Below, piece by piece: positions 44,329 through 56,169 of a stretch of 64,000 nucleotides of DNA (its first letter is position 1; each line of letters begins with the position of its first letter). This DNA is from Termitomyces sp. T153. Lineage: Eukaryota; Basidiomycota; Agaricomycetes; Agaricales; Lyophyllaceae. The stretch lies in NCBI GenBank assembly GCA_018296165.2, contig JACKQL020000003.1, forward strand, positions 1,550,001-1,614,000. The letters run 5' to 3'. The notes under the pieces are model-generated. The model was not told the origin of the DNA. It was given only the letters and a program-made list of their open reading frames with translations, and ran no database searches. The position numbers and the translations under genes were made by a program.

Positions 44329-45482
44329 TCAACAGGGCGCCAACCATGCCGACACATATCCAGCTACTGACTCCTGTCCTGTGTACGCCGCAAGCAGGCG
44401 TTCAGTTGCTAGTTCCTCGATGAGCTTCAGCTTTTTAAGTGGTGGTATTACCGTCCCAGATGTCGATTGAGTATTGTTTGAAGCTGCGATGAGCTGTCGT
44501 GAGCACTACAAGGATAAAATCAATGGGCTTCTCGCGTGAGGAAGTGGGCCACGCACGAGTTTTACGCCAAGCCATGCGCGAATACAAATACCCCTGGGCG
44601 GCTCGTCTGTAGATACATCATGCTCACTCATGTCTACGACAGCAAGGAACATTTTGAGCGCGAGAGGAACATCGCCTAGTGTGTAAGCTGTTTCTGCAAA
44701 TTGAAGCACAGTGAACGGGTTCTGTGGTGCAAGAACAAGCGCGTGTGATAGAGCCTGCAGCGCGTGCGTGTATCTAACGAAACAATGAATCAAAGATCAG
44801 TCGATAGCCACCCAGACGGACGCACTGGTTGCATGAGGTGTATATGTCTGCAAGCTCAAGCCATCCCTCAGTATCTGTATAAAATGTATCGAGGAACCTC
44901 GAAAGCTCGTCCACTGCCGTCTCTATCTTACCCATCCGCCGTAGCACGGATATCCGACGTTTCCATACAGCCTATAGAATTAGTATCAGAGCCTCATTCG
45001 ACAGAAAACCAAGACAACACTTACCGCATTTGTAGGGTCCGCATCGAGCAGTTGGCCATAGTATTGTAGAACTATATCCATCGAGACATTGGCCTCCATC
45101 CGTATCCCAGTAAGCACGTCGACGCGTGGTGACGCCGGAAATTTATCAGCAAGTTGCCTTATGCATTCCTACGGAACAAATGGTCAGTCCTCTCACTCGC
45201 ATTGATACATGGTGTTTCATACCTACATCTGCTATGTCTAAACGTCCCACATCAATGGATGCAAGTGCAAGCTGTTCTAGAAATGCCCAAGCTGTACTTT
45301 CTGGTTGAGGTGACGTGGTTGAATCGGGCTCCGTCTATGTACACACCATCATCACCAAATTTTGTCTTTGATCCTGACTTGAGAATAAGACACCCATGCT
45401 CAAACGTCTCTTGTGAGGCACGGGTATTGTTGGTGCGATATGCCGCAAGCCGCTCGAGCGCCGTAGCCAACGATGTAGTCAT
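44329..45482 (-). CDS. EMC2: ER membrane protein complex subunit 2 (TPR protein)
   Basis: Six minus-strand exons: 45482-45347, 45300-45227, 45168-45025, 44971-44826, 44773-44557, 44505-44329, joined in phase by GT-AG introns of 46-58 nt; 297 aa, the usual EMC2 size. TPR-like helices run from about residue 45 to 260: WAFLEQLALASIDVGRLDIADECIRQL, AAVWKRRISVLRRMGKIETAVDELSRFLDTF, TEGWLELADIY, NQYTHALQALSHALVLAPQNPFTVLQFAETAYTLGD. EMC2 is the cytosolic scaffold of the EMC, which inserts tail-anchored and multipass proteins into the ER membrane. It has no membrane segment, as expected. Upstream in-frame ATGs exist, but 45,482 starts at the conserved SLATALERL region. Confidence 0.93.
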
Positions 45483-46088
45483 TTCAATGAGATCAAGTGT
45501 CTTACGTAATTTACCTTCCCTTGATGACTCGGATGCATGAACAACGGTACGAGCCAACCATATACAGGAACAGTCATCTGTGAAATCGGTGCACGGGAAG
45601 TTTCCCAATTCTCGTCGAGAAGTCTCAAATTCCAGGAGCTTATAGGTGGTATTCATTTTTTCAATGCCTTGCATCGTTCTCATTTATTTTTGAGACGCGA
45701 TTTGCAAGTGCCTTGTCAGATCTACAGTTCTAGGTTGGAGATTCTTCAACGCTGGCAATGACAGTTAGGCGAAATCCTACGCTTCGTTATCCTAACTTTC
45801 ATCTCATGAGGTCCGACTGAGATCGAGGTTTTCTGTTTCACCCTACGCTAAAACACTGACCGACTCGGGGCATCGGCTTGTACAGTATAAGTATGCCATC
45901 CTGCTATTCATCTGCTTAGAAATCGGCTTACAACTCTTCATTCTTGTTCACCAATTCTTGCGAAAGCTGGTGAACCGCACCCGGGACCATATGACCTCGA
46001 TTTCAGGAATGAACGGAGCCTCGTATACCTAGTGAACAAACATTGACATTGTATCTGGCATTGAAGATCGGAAAAAGCTTCAGCCTGC
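45483..46088. other. Intergenic between EMC2 and the small membrane protein gene
   Basis: Divergent arrangement, so it probably carries both promoters. In-frame readings upstream of the EMC2 ATG appear to be untranslated leader. Confidence 0.45.
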
Positions 46089-46437
46089 ATGAATGTCCTC
46101 CTCTGGAGAAGCCGTTCTGGATATTTGAAAATTATTCCCGTGTCTCGGCCTGTTTTCACAAGGACAGAACCTGGCCATGTCAGTCTCTCCACCAACATAG
46201 CAATCCAAGCTTTCCTGTGCCTTGCTCTCATTGCATGTATGATACTCGCGGTTTTTGCACAAGCTTCTGTGGTATGTTCTTGGCATAGTCCTTGAAATTG
46301 TAAGCAACTAGTCTCGTGTACATTCATGCAAACAGGAGCCGGGCAGCAAATATTTTTACACCGATCTCGGAACGGTGGAATTGTACGGTCGTCATAGCCT
46401 CTGTTCCAAATGCGATCCTTGCGTGAAGGTCCATTGA
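46089..46437 (+). CDS. Small single-pass membrane protein, unknown
   Basis: Two exons, 46089-46271 and 46336-46437, are joined in phase by a 64-nt intron (gtatgt...aacag), giving 94 aa. Residues 1-35 are basic (RSRSGYLKIIPVSRPVFTR), residues 36-60 form one strong hydrophobic helix (NIAIQAFLCLALIACMILAVFAQASV), and the tail ends with a Cys cluster CSKCDPCVKVH. The basic side before the helix suggests the N-terminus is cytosolic. No family recognised. A 179-aa frame on the other strand overlaps it; the clean intron and membrane helix favour this model, but neither is certain. Confidence 0.4.
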
Positions 46438-47035
46438 CACCGTATTCAACTGTCGCAAATTGAAATGGACGTTCCATTGTTGCAGTGAGTCAGTCTCATT
46501 TTGTCCGGTACATTTTCTCATAAACATCTTGGCCTTCTCATTCTCGTCAATTGTTTCTTTGTGTCTTTCGTCGGTATCCGTCGGTTCAGTCATTGCGTCT
46601 TTGATCATCCTTCAAAATTGACAGATGCTCAAGTGATGGCTACGATGCGTCTTGGCAACCTTTTAAAAAGGAAAGGTCTGGGACAGCTATCCACGCTCAT
46701 CTTAATGACTTGGAGAGCTCGATACACTTCTGCCTATACGGTGAATGTTGACAGTTCACACTCTCTGTTCAATCCTTTACGGCATGTAACAAGATTAAGT
46801 TGTTTTGTTTAGGCCCTGAATCGTTATCTGCTTTCGCGGGTGTCATGTTGATGAGTTTGCTCGTCGTTTTGGAATGACGTTGTCTTGAGCATTCTTCCAT
46901 TTTTCGAATGCCTTCAGGCTCCAATGGCTAGCGGACCGGGCGAGACTTGTTCTGTCCTGTTCGTTGAGCCAAGCCCTCTGTACCGGTGATAAAAGGTCAC
47001 TCAACAACTGGCTTTCGTTACTGCAAACACCCACC
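46438..47035. other. Intergenic upstream of the pectate lyase gene
   Basis: Small frames only. The 50 bases before 47,036 end with caccatgg, a good eukaryotic start context. Confidence 0.45.
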
Positions 47036-48361
47036 ATGGTGTGCGTTCAGCTTCCCTCGTTCATCCTCCTCGGCGCTACCCTTGCTTTGGCCGAACCGTA
47101 AGTCATGGTCCTCTCCAGTTGAGAAGTCAGCGAAAAGCGTTCCTTCTGAACAGCATCGCGACATTACAACGCCGCACCGCGACTAATGTCTTCCCGACTC
47201 CTCCCACTACGAGTTCCTTGAGTTCGGCCATCAATGTTGCGGCCGGAACGACCTTTACCCCTTCTCAGCCATACACCAGATACGACCGTGGCTCCGGTGC
47301 ATGTAGTGGCCAGTCAGAGGGAGGTGACTCCGACGCTGTCTTCATTCTTCAAGAGGGTGCAACCTTGAGTCGCGTCGTCATTGGTGCCAATCAAGCTGAA
47401 GGTGTTCATTGCCTTGGTAGGGATCGTCGCAGGTAGAACGCGGTTGTCCATTAACAATTTACAACAGGTTCCTGCACTTTGGATCATGTCTACTTCGAGG
47501 ACGTCTGCGAGGATGCCATCACCCTGAAACAGAAGAGTGGAACTTCTCGCATCAACTACGGAGGTGTATGTCCTTGCATCCTGACCACTTTTTACGTTTA
47601 TACTAATATTACATCCATATAGGCCAAGGTGAGTGATGGCGGAACAAACGAAGGTTTTTTTTTATTCATGTCAGCGTTCTGTTGTTTTTAGCATGCCGAT
47701 GACAAAGGTTGTTTTATCCTGGATATATCACCTTGAAAGCTCACTTGTTCTATTATAGTCATCCAGCACAACGGAGGCGGAACGGTCATCGTTAACTCCG
47801 TATGCCCTGGGCTTCTTTTTTCACGCGTGCTCGCTCATGAAGCTATTATTCCTTCCAGTTCTATGTCGAAGATTTCGGAAAGCTTTATCGCAGTGTGCGT
47901 TCCTTTACTCACGTCCTTTTCTTGACCTGAGCTGATTGGTACAAACGTACTAGTGTGGAAACTGTGGTACCCAGTACGCGCGCCATGTCGAAATCAATGA
48001 TGTCTGGGCTGTCGATGGTTCTGCGCTTGTGGGCATTAACACGTGAGTGTCCTAAGCTTCTGCGTTGCCTTGGTCTTGACGTTCTCTCGCAGGAATTATG
48101 GAGAGTAAGTCCCAGCTTCTCGTTTTTCATCGAAGACATGCCTGACTTGCTCTCTAGTACTGCTAAAATCAGGACGACACAAGTGGACGATGTTAAGACC
48201 ATCTGCCAGAAGTACACGGGCAATGACGATGGAGATGAGCCAGAAGAGAATGGCAGCGGCCCTGACAGCAGCGTAAGCTCTTCAAAAATTTGAAATCCTA
48301 CTCGCTTCTAAGATGGTGCAGTACTGCTTATATTCGTCGTCGGACATCACTCAACTTTGAG
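47036..48361 (+). CDS. Secreted pectate lyase, polysaccharide lyase family 3
   Basis: Eleven exons: 47036-47097, 47154-47416, 47468-47565, 47623-47628, 47692-47707, 47759-47799, 47859-47894, 47954-48042, 48093-48104, 48158-48272, 48323-48361; all phases agree, 258 aa. A signal peptide is present (residues 1-19, [19 protein letters not shown]), then a short pro-like stretch. The PL3 parallel beta-helix has [80 protein letters not shown] and [20 protein letters not shown]. Many paired Cys suit an extracellular enzyme. It cleaves polygalacturonate by beta-elimination with calcium, acting on plant cell walls outside the cell. Two exons are only 6 and 12 nt long. Confidence 0.93.
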
Positions 48362-48854
48362 AAAAACGAACTCAAGTACATACATACGTTTATGTACGAC
48401 TGTGAAAGCTCATCCGTCTGAATTTCGGTCTGCGTATCTTTTTTCACACTTAAATCGTTGATATCTGTTTTAAGTACCATCAACTTGTATCAATTGCAAG
48501 CCTTTCTTCCCAAAACGAGCCTTTAGCTTTAACAATGAGACCTCGTGCGTAAGGACCATATTCTCTACCAGGCCATAACTTCTGTGTAAGTATTCGAGCG
48601 TTCGCAACATACTGCTTCTATCCATTCCTTGCCCACACAGAGGCTCGGAGTTTGAAGACTTACCTCCAATTCTAATCCAATTACGCAATTAGATCTTAGA
48701 TCAGGAAATTCCCAGCCCACGTGGTTCCGGATCCTTCATAACCGCCATCCTTACTTAACGCGTAACACTTCTTAAAGTTCGGGCCGCTGTCGATATCGTC
48801 AACATAAGATGCTCGTCCAACAATCAAACGCCTCATTCTTCCTATCGCTTCGAT
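48362..48854. other. Intergenic between pectate lyase and transporter genes
   Basis: No gene seen. Tandem, same-strand order; it contains the transporter promoter. Confidence 0.5.
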
Positions 48855-51501
48855 ATGAGTCCCACGTCTGTCCTTGAGGAGAATAAAGTGGGGGCAGAGG
48901 GTACCTTCTACCAGGCGCAGCTAAGACTCAAGCCTACAAGAAATCACTTTTTTGCGCCCGTAGACCTTGTGCATGCAGAAGCCGTGCACCGTGATGCAGA
49001 AACCGTCGAATATAGTGATGAGGAAGAAGTCAGCCTTACACCATCTCGTCTGGGTATCTCGTCTAACTCGTTTCACTTCCAAAAGAGACAAGTGAAGCGT
49101 AAGATTGACACAACCATACTTCCGCTCGTGATCTGCAGGCGGGAACCTATTTTCTATGCAATGCCTCTGCTAACAATGACTTGATAGTTTTGTTTGTTGG
49201 TAACTTTCTCAACGCATTATCGTATCCTATTGAACATTCTTTGCGATCTTGTCCAGTCAATCAATTCGGTTTGTTGCTTGTGACTGGGAAATAGTATCTA
49301 TCTTCTAACTGATATATCGATATATCATCAAGACCGAACGAACATGTGCGCCCTCAGCTAGTTTGATACAGGTCGCCTTAATGATAATCTGACTGTCGCA
49401 GTGGTAATGTTCATGTTATCGAGGCATTCAATGACAATTATGTGCGTTCTCGCCTCCCTATTTTTTCCCTATCCTTCTGAACCCATATATCAACTTTAAG
49501 GGAGTTTCAACTAACGCCAAATGGACCCTTGCATTGAGTATCTTCTATGTTGGATACTGTGAGTATCAACTTGCGCAAACTTATGTTTCATCCTTTGACA
49601 ATTCCTAGGTCTTCTTGAAATACCTGCCAACAGTAAGGCACAGTCTTTTTTGACCCTTCGAAGGCCTTCTGAAGCGATTGCCAGTCCTGCAAAGGCGTAT
49701 CGGGGCCAATAGATTGTAAGCCACTTGCCCGTCTTACAACTACGTAGGGAAATTTGATCAAAATAAACAGCTTCTTCCTCTCACTGACGGAGTGGGGCAT
49801 AGTATCCCTCTCCTTTGTGTATGCAAAAGGGTATAGAGGTCTCCTCGCATTAAGGTGATTTATCCCAGTGGCCGATAGTTACCGACTTTTGAAAGCTTTT
49901 TCGTTGAAGGATACTATTGGGAATCGGAGAGGCAGGATATTATGCTGGGATGATCTATTATATGTCGTTCTGGTACAAGAAGTGCGTTCTCCAAGCATGT
50001 CTCGCTGTCGATTGACATCAATGTGCTTCCTTGTATACTAGGCATGAACTCGCAATACGTATTAGGTGTGAAATCGATTACTCAGGTAATTACAGGTTTA
50101 TTCAGGATAATTTTGGTGGAAATTCTAGCCTCGGTATGACTGGGACCCTGCCAGGCGCGTTTGGGGTGGGTTAGTAACTGACAACGATAATCTTTTGTAC
50201 TTATCTATATATTCATTTGCCAGGGTCTTATTGCCTTTGGGCTTGTCAGAGCACATACTTCTATCCTCGCCGGGTTAGTCGCCCCTCACAGTTTTTCTTC
50301 TCTCGTTCACAGTAAACTTTGCATTGCAGATGGCAGTTTCTCTTCCTGGTAATGCGCGGCTGCCAAGATATCCACGTTATTCTCACTTTTGCTAAAAGAT
50401 TGAAGCAATACCGACTCTAGTCATGGCATTAACAATTCTAGTCTTTCTTCCCTCATTCCCCTTCATGGCGAGATTTCTCACTCCTCGCGAACGAGCCATT
50501 GCTCAAGCAAGACTAAATCGAGACCACAAACCACAGTCACATGGGGGAATGACAGGCTGGCAAGGTTTCAAAGCCGTCATTGCTGATCCTAACGCATGGC
50601 TGTTTGCTCTGATATATGCGAGCTGTGAGTCAACTGTCACTTCTTTCTCACTGGTAGAAGTATTGAGCTTATAGTCAATGTCGGGGTCGCCACTATATCT
50701 TATTTCCTACCTACAGTAAGGATTCAATTGCGATCCTTTGTCAATTTTTGATCCATATTGAGAAACGTAGTTGATAAAAGACCTTGGATTCTCATCCATT
50801 GACGCCCAAGGCCTTACGGTTGCTCCTTACGTCGTTGGCTGGTTTATGGTGTTCTTCCAGGCTTGGCACAGCGATCGTACCAAAGACAGAGGATGGCACA
50901 TTATGCTGTCTTGTTCTATTTCCTTCATCGGATATATCATCCTCGCCACAGCTGTTCAGAAAAGCGTTGGTGCCGCTTATTTTGCTCTTTTTTTAGTTGT
51001 AGGCGGAAATTACAGTCTTTTCCCACTCGTCATGTAAGATGTGCAAACTACTTCTGCTCCTGCTGATTTTCTCTGTGCGCGAAGGAGCTGGGCTGCGAAT
51101 GTGTTCTCACCGACCTCGAAACGTGGGGTGGGAACGGCGTTTATTGTTTCTATCTCCAATTGTATTTCAATGTTGGCCTCTCCCCCATATCACCTTGTGA
51201 AATTATTGACTGTCTTGAAGTGCCTCTCCCCAAATTTACTTTGATTCTGAAGATTCATTCCGAAAGGGGCATGCTATCTCTGCTGCGTTCGTACAAACTA
51301 TAACTATTTGTGTTAAATGTTCTCAACACAAGTTATTCCAGGTGCCTCTTTCTGTCATTTTGTGCTGCATTTGCTTTGCGCACTCGACTTTCATTAAAGA
51401 ATAAGCGAAATGGAGAGGCGTTGATGGTAATGTCACTTAAAGAAGAATCATCTGTCTCAGAGGTGTGGGACAGTGATCCACGTTATGTCTTTATGACTTG
51501 A
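48855..51501 (+). CDS. Major facilitator superfamily transporter (anion:cation symporter/allantoate-permease type)
   Basis: A hand model of 18 exons keeps phase to the stop: 48855-49127, 49188-49195, 49295-49345, 49402-49441, 49501-49558, 49609-49632, 49685-49715, 49771-49854, 49910-49981, 50042-50165, 50224-50273, 50330-50348, 50399-50624, 50675-50715, 50771-51033, 51085-51171, 51221-51286, 51342-51501; 558 aa. Exons 2-3 (first membrane helix) are the least certain. Family landmarks: KRKIDTTILPL, DRTNIGN, ALSIFYVGYCLLEIPANI, LLGIGEAGYYAGMIYYMSFWYKKHELAIR, TLPGAFGGLIAFGLV, WQFLFLIEAIPTL, FLTPRERAIAQARL, SWAANVFSPTSKRGVGTAF. An acidic, Ser-rich cytosolic N-terminus (about 90 aa) precedes about 12 helices. 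Relatives take up small organic anions such as allantoate or vitamins; the substrate is not predictable. Most likely plasma membrane. Confidence 0.82.
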
Positions 51502-52715
51502 TTGTTGTAACAATTATTTCATCCTTTTGAATATGTGTTCTTTCTCACGTTCTACTACGAATTGTCAACAGTCCGGACTCAACATTGAGCCGTTTTTGAT
51601 CTCAATGCAATACCGTTGAGTATGGGATGTTGACGAGCACAGCAGTCCTGAGATCTGGAGAAACCTTTGTTGGGAGACATTCCACTAACCCACGTGCAGC
51701 CTTGTGGTTGGTTCTAATCCCACAGATACATCACTGGCAGACCAACCTCTTCACATGCATAAATCTATTATGTCAGCTTGAGTAAGTGGCCACCACTTCT
51801 GAATGGTATGTTCAAAGTCCAGACCATAACACAGAGAGGTTCCCTTACTCTCATCCTCCACTGACATGTCCAAACAAGACCATCATACAAAAAAGGCAAC
51901 ACTTCACATGCTTCAACAGACTTTGCCAAAGTTTAAGCTGAAGTTACAATGACATGGTGATGGTTGAGTTTATTGAGTCTCTCCTGTAGTGTACTTATTA
52001 GTGGAATATGTACAGTATATCTCAACCTAGTCAGACTTCTTTTCCAACTTGTTACTTTAATAACAGAGATAGAAATCTATTTTCACTGTCAAAGCTTTGA
52101 AACAGTAGAAACTTTGGAACATGTACAGGGCTTGAGGATGCACAAGCACATATGCATGTTCAAGAGTCAAGTGTGGCATGACATATATTTCAAAGGCTGA
52201 GTGGAGCAGGAACATTACAGAAGGCTGCTGCATTCTGAAGGCTAAAGTAGGTTAGCATGTTGCAGGTCACTGGGAAGACATAGGGAGTGGGAGATTACTT
52301 ACAAGGCATCTTGCTTGTGTCACTTAGGAGATAGAAAGGGCAGAAATTAGAGGGAAATAGTGGTACAGAGAGGATAGTGATGTTGGATTATGATTATGAT
52401 TAACAGTTGTCAGATCAACAAATAAACAAATATGCTTTATATGCTATATAATACACATGATTTTTGGATATTTGCTATTTGAGGAATGTCAGTGGTGGGG
52501 GAGAGTTGAGTCAGCTCATACAGAGTCTATACAAACAAATATCAGTATTGATAGATACCTCAGTCCTGTATAAATGACTGAGGGTGCTGTTTCTATGTAG
52601 TCCAAATATATATGTTTTCATTTCATTGTCCATTCATTTCTAAGTTATTCATTGTCCAAGTGTGAACAGGTGCAATGCAGCTCTGACAGAATGTGAAGAG
52701 TGGCCTGGCAAAACG
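51502..52715. other. Transition from host to transposon block
   Basis: CpG stops at about 51,640-51,700. The following kilobase is A+T-rich with no recognised domain, probably truncated element DNA. Confidence 0.45.
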
Positions 52716-52950
52716 AGTGTAATCCTGGATAGTTGTCTATTCCAGTGACAACTACAATACAAGGTGAAGTGGAAGGGCTATGGAATTGAGGATATCTCCT
52801 AGGAATTGTGGGAGAATGTACATGCTCCAGGGCTCATCAAGGAGTTCCACAGGACACACCTAAATGCTCTGCATGCCATACAAGGAATCTATCCTATTTC
52901 ACCAGTGGACAGGGCAATCGGGGACTTTTTCTACCCTGCATGTCAAAACG
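52716..52950 (+). pseudogene. Gypsy chromodomain fragment (3' end of pol)
   Basis: YKVKWKGYGIEDIS and ELWENVHAPGLIKEFHRTHLNA match the end of G1 pol (18,750-18,900), with a stop at 52,799 where Trp is expected. The fragment is followed by a purine tract (aaagggggggtga, 52,960-52,972) and an LTR. Confidence 0.8.
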
Positions 52951-52972
52951 CCACATGCTAAAGGGGGGGTGA

Positions 52973-53344
52973 TGTCAGGGGACTTCCATTTCTGACCTCT
53001 GTAACTTGTTCCAGCATCTCTGCAGCCTGTCCAACATCTCTGGAGCATGTCCTAGAATTCTGGAGATCTCTGGAAACCCACAGAACTTTCTGTATTACCT
53101 CATCAGTCATTGTTCTAGGGTTAGGGCTTGCTCCAGCCTTCTGTACAGTAGTTCCAACACCTCTGCTGCTCACTGATGTGCTGCACTGAGCAGCAGGGAT
53201 TCTTAGACTTGTTCTCTTTGGATTCCCCTCTGCTAGGTAATTAGTTACTGATTGTATCATTGTCTACTTACTAATATACTTTGGATTCTCCTCTGCTAGC
53301 TGTGTGACTCAGATCCACCACCCCGGAGGGAGGTTGCCCTTACA
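52973..53344 (+). repeat. Gypsy 3' LTR, same family as G1
   Basis: 372 bp, starts tgtcaggggac and ends cccttaca; aligns along its length with 19,003-19,369. The rest of this gypsy copy is missing to the left. It directly abuts the C-terminal end of the Plavaka gene. Confidence 0.87.
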
Positions 53345-56169
53345 GTTTCTTCATCTGAGTATTCATGAAAAGAATTTTTCTTGTCATTAACTTCCACCTC
53401 TTCATGTATTGTGGCCAAGTCTGTCTCACCATCACTACTCTGAACTTCATCACTACTCACTATACCAAAGCTTGTTCGGTCTGAATGAGCAATGATCAAG
53501 TGACTTCTTGTATAGAGTGATGCCCAATTCTGCTGCCTGTAACTCTGACAAACATATCTCCCTCAACAAATCTGTACAAATGAGAAATCCTAAGGTTAAT
53601 TTTGTCTATAATATTATTTGGTTAGGTGCACTCTCATATTGACATAATACTGCTCATAATCCAGATTTCCTTCATCCTTGCACTGTGCAATTGATGGACC
53701 CAGGAGATAATCAATGCAAGGGCCTGCAAAATGTGGAATGAGGTGAATTGCATGAATCACATCATTGGGATCAGCAAAACCAGATGCATTGTCACTCTTC
53801 AAGAAACAAATTTGATACATGCATTTTGCAAAGAACCCTGATTGAGCAGTGAAATCTAAACCATACCATTGGCCCATAGAAACTCTATTCATTGGAAATT
53901 CTGGCCCTCATCAAGGCAAAGTAGAGTATGAAATATCCTCACAACATGGAAATACCAGTAAGGATGGGAGTTATCTTCATTCTTGTTTAATAGAACCATG
54001 ACATCAGAGCATTGATTAGGATTAATAGTGTCTTGATCTCAGCAATTGTCATATGTGGTGAAACTAATATGTAATGTTTTGTGTTCATAGATCAAGTTGT
54101 CTCAAATGATAAGCTGCTTGCAATGTTTGTTTGTAATCTCTTTTGTGTCCAGAAGGTTCAAGAGGTGAGTCAAGAAGTGATTCTTCAGGTTACCAGCAAA
54201 ACCCTGGATGCACTATCTAGTTACTTTTGAAGCTAATTGGGTCATATACATTACCTTTATTGCTGAGTCATCTTGATTATCCTTGATCCACTTGAGGAGA
54301 TTCAAAGAGGTAAGTTTTGTCTTCAAAATGTAATGGTGCTCTTCTGGATTGGTTGGTGGGAGATCTTCTTCTTCCACCACATCATTCATCACCTGTTTCA
54401 TCACTTGTGCTCTGGCCACACATTGCTCATGCTGGGCAATTTGATTTTTGAACTGATTCTTGTTTGTTCAGGCATAGAACACCTTGACACATTTATGTTC
54501 TTGCTCACCCTATAATAGTGTCAACAGCATTTCTAGAACACACAGGCAGATGTACAATCTGTGTGGAGTATGAATCTGTTGTTCTAAATTGTTCTATAGA
54601 CATCAGATAATGCACTATAGAGTGCATATTTGGAGTGTTGATGTTGAACAATTGCTTCTTCTGGTTTTGATTCTCAATCAAGTCAACCATCTCTTTGGCC
54701 TTCTCATTGTAGTTGTTTTTGGCTGAGGTTTCTCATGCATTGCTTCTCAGGCTTTCTTTGCTGCTCCAGCCACTTGGCAACAAGTACTGCCATCTACTTC
54801 ACTTGGCATCTGGCATGTTTCAAAAAGTTTGGATCCCTTAGTCAAAAAAATGCAAATGTGTTGTGTGAAAGTTCTGGTCATTGCTCAAAAGATGTTGAGA
54901 GACCAGTCAGTGTGAAGCTGCATCTTGGCAGATGCATGCCAAGCTGCTGATAAACAATAAGTTTTGTATCTTGCTGTCAATTGACCAACTGGTTTGAACA
55001 AAGAGACCTTTGAAACAAGGTCCTGCAACCTGTTTTTGTAAGCCAAAGCAAGTACAAAGACACAGATGGTTAATATACCTGGAGTAAGTCTTCAAAACCT
55101 CTTGCACCCATGCTCTTCATGGCAGATGCATTGTTTCAAAATTTCTGAATTGTTTTGTGTCCAAAAGGCAAAACTTGTCAATACCTTTGATTGATTGGTA
55201 TTGATTTTAATAAGTGTTCATGTATTATGAGTAATATAGCATACCTTGATCCAATTTGGCCACTGATTCTGATCCATACATATGTAGCATACAACCAAAT
55301 GTGTAAATATACTTTGCCACACCCCAAATGCAATTTTGTACATGACATCACATACATTGAACAGATTAATGTAGTCCTCCTGACTTGTCAGGAGGAATTG
55401 CAAAAAAACCATTCTAATAGCAATTACATGATATGTTGATGTGGGTTGAAAATTATTACTTACTTTAACAAGAACAAGTGATTGGCCAAGTATTCTATCT
55501 ATGGTCTTTCCATTGATGGTGTATCTGTCTTCAAATACTTTTTTCAAGCTTTCTTGATGTGTGACTGTTGGGCAAGACTGTCAACTCATTGTCTCAATGA
55601 CCAAATTATGTTATGAAGTTTTGTGCCAAGCCTCAACACCTGTGCAATCATGATTTGACATGTAACATCTAACCAAGTACCAATGTCCTTTATACCAGCT
55701 ACCAATACCCTTCAAAATATGAGTAACTATTGAAAGAGAAGCAAATTAGTAAAGAATCATACCTTTCTTTGTAGTCCACCAAATATGAAAAAAGTGCAGA
55801 TATAGTCTTTGTGAGATACCATCACCACATTTCAATATCAAGCCATTTATATATATATATGTTTCTAAATTCATCTGTAAGTAGCTGTTTCCAAACAGCT
55901 TAAATAAGTTCATGATAAAGGAACATGACAATTTCTGGAGTTGGTTGTGTGTTGAAAGGTTTGTGATATTGGTCTTTGACAAGGTCTGGAAGCTGTGAGA
56001 AATCATCAAGACAAAAATCCACAATGTAAATCAGACCTACTGTAGGTAGGTAAGCAAGATGACATGCTGAAAATGTATGGGCAACCTTGGGAGGCTGTGG
56101 CTCAATCACACAACTAGCAAAGGGAAATCCAAAGTCTATTCAGTACTATACAGTGTACTCTGGGTGTCT

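Noticed and set aside
45252..45683. 143-aa minus-strand ORF starting upstream of EMC2
   Set aside because: Its last part runs into intron 1 and its first part lies before the conserved EMC2 start.
45938..46477. 179-aa minus-strand ORF
   Set aside because: No domain or intron logic, odd composition, and it lies opposite a two-exon model with a clear membrane helix; not fully excluded.
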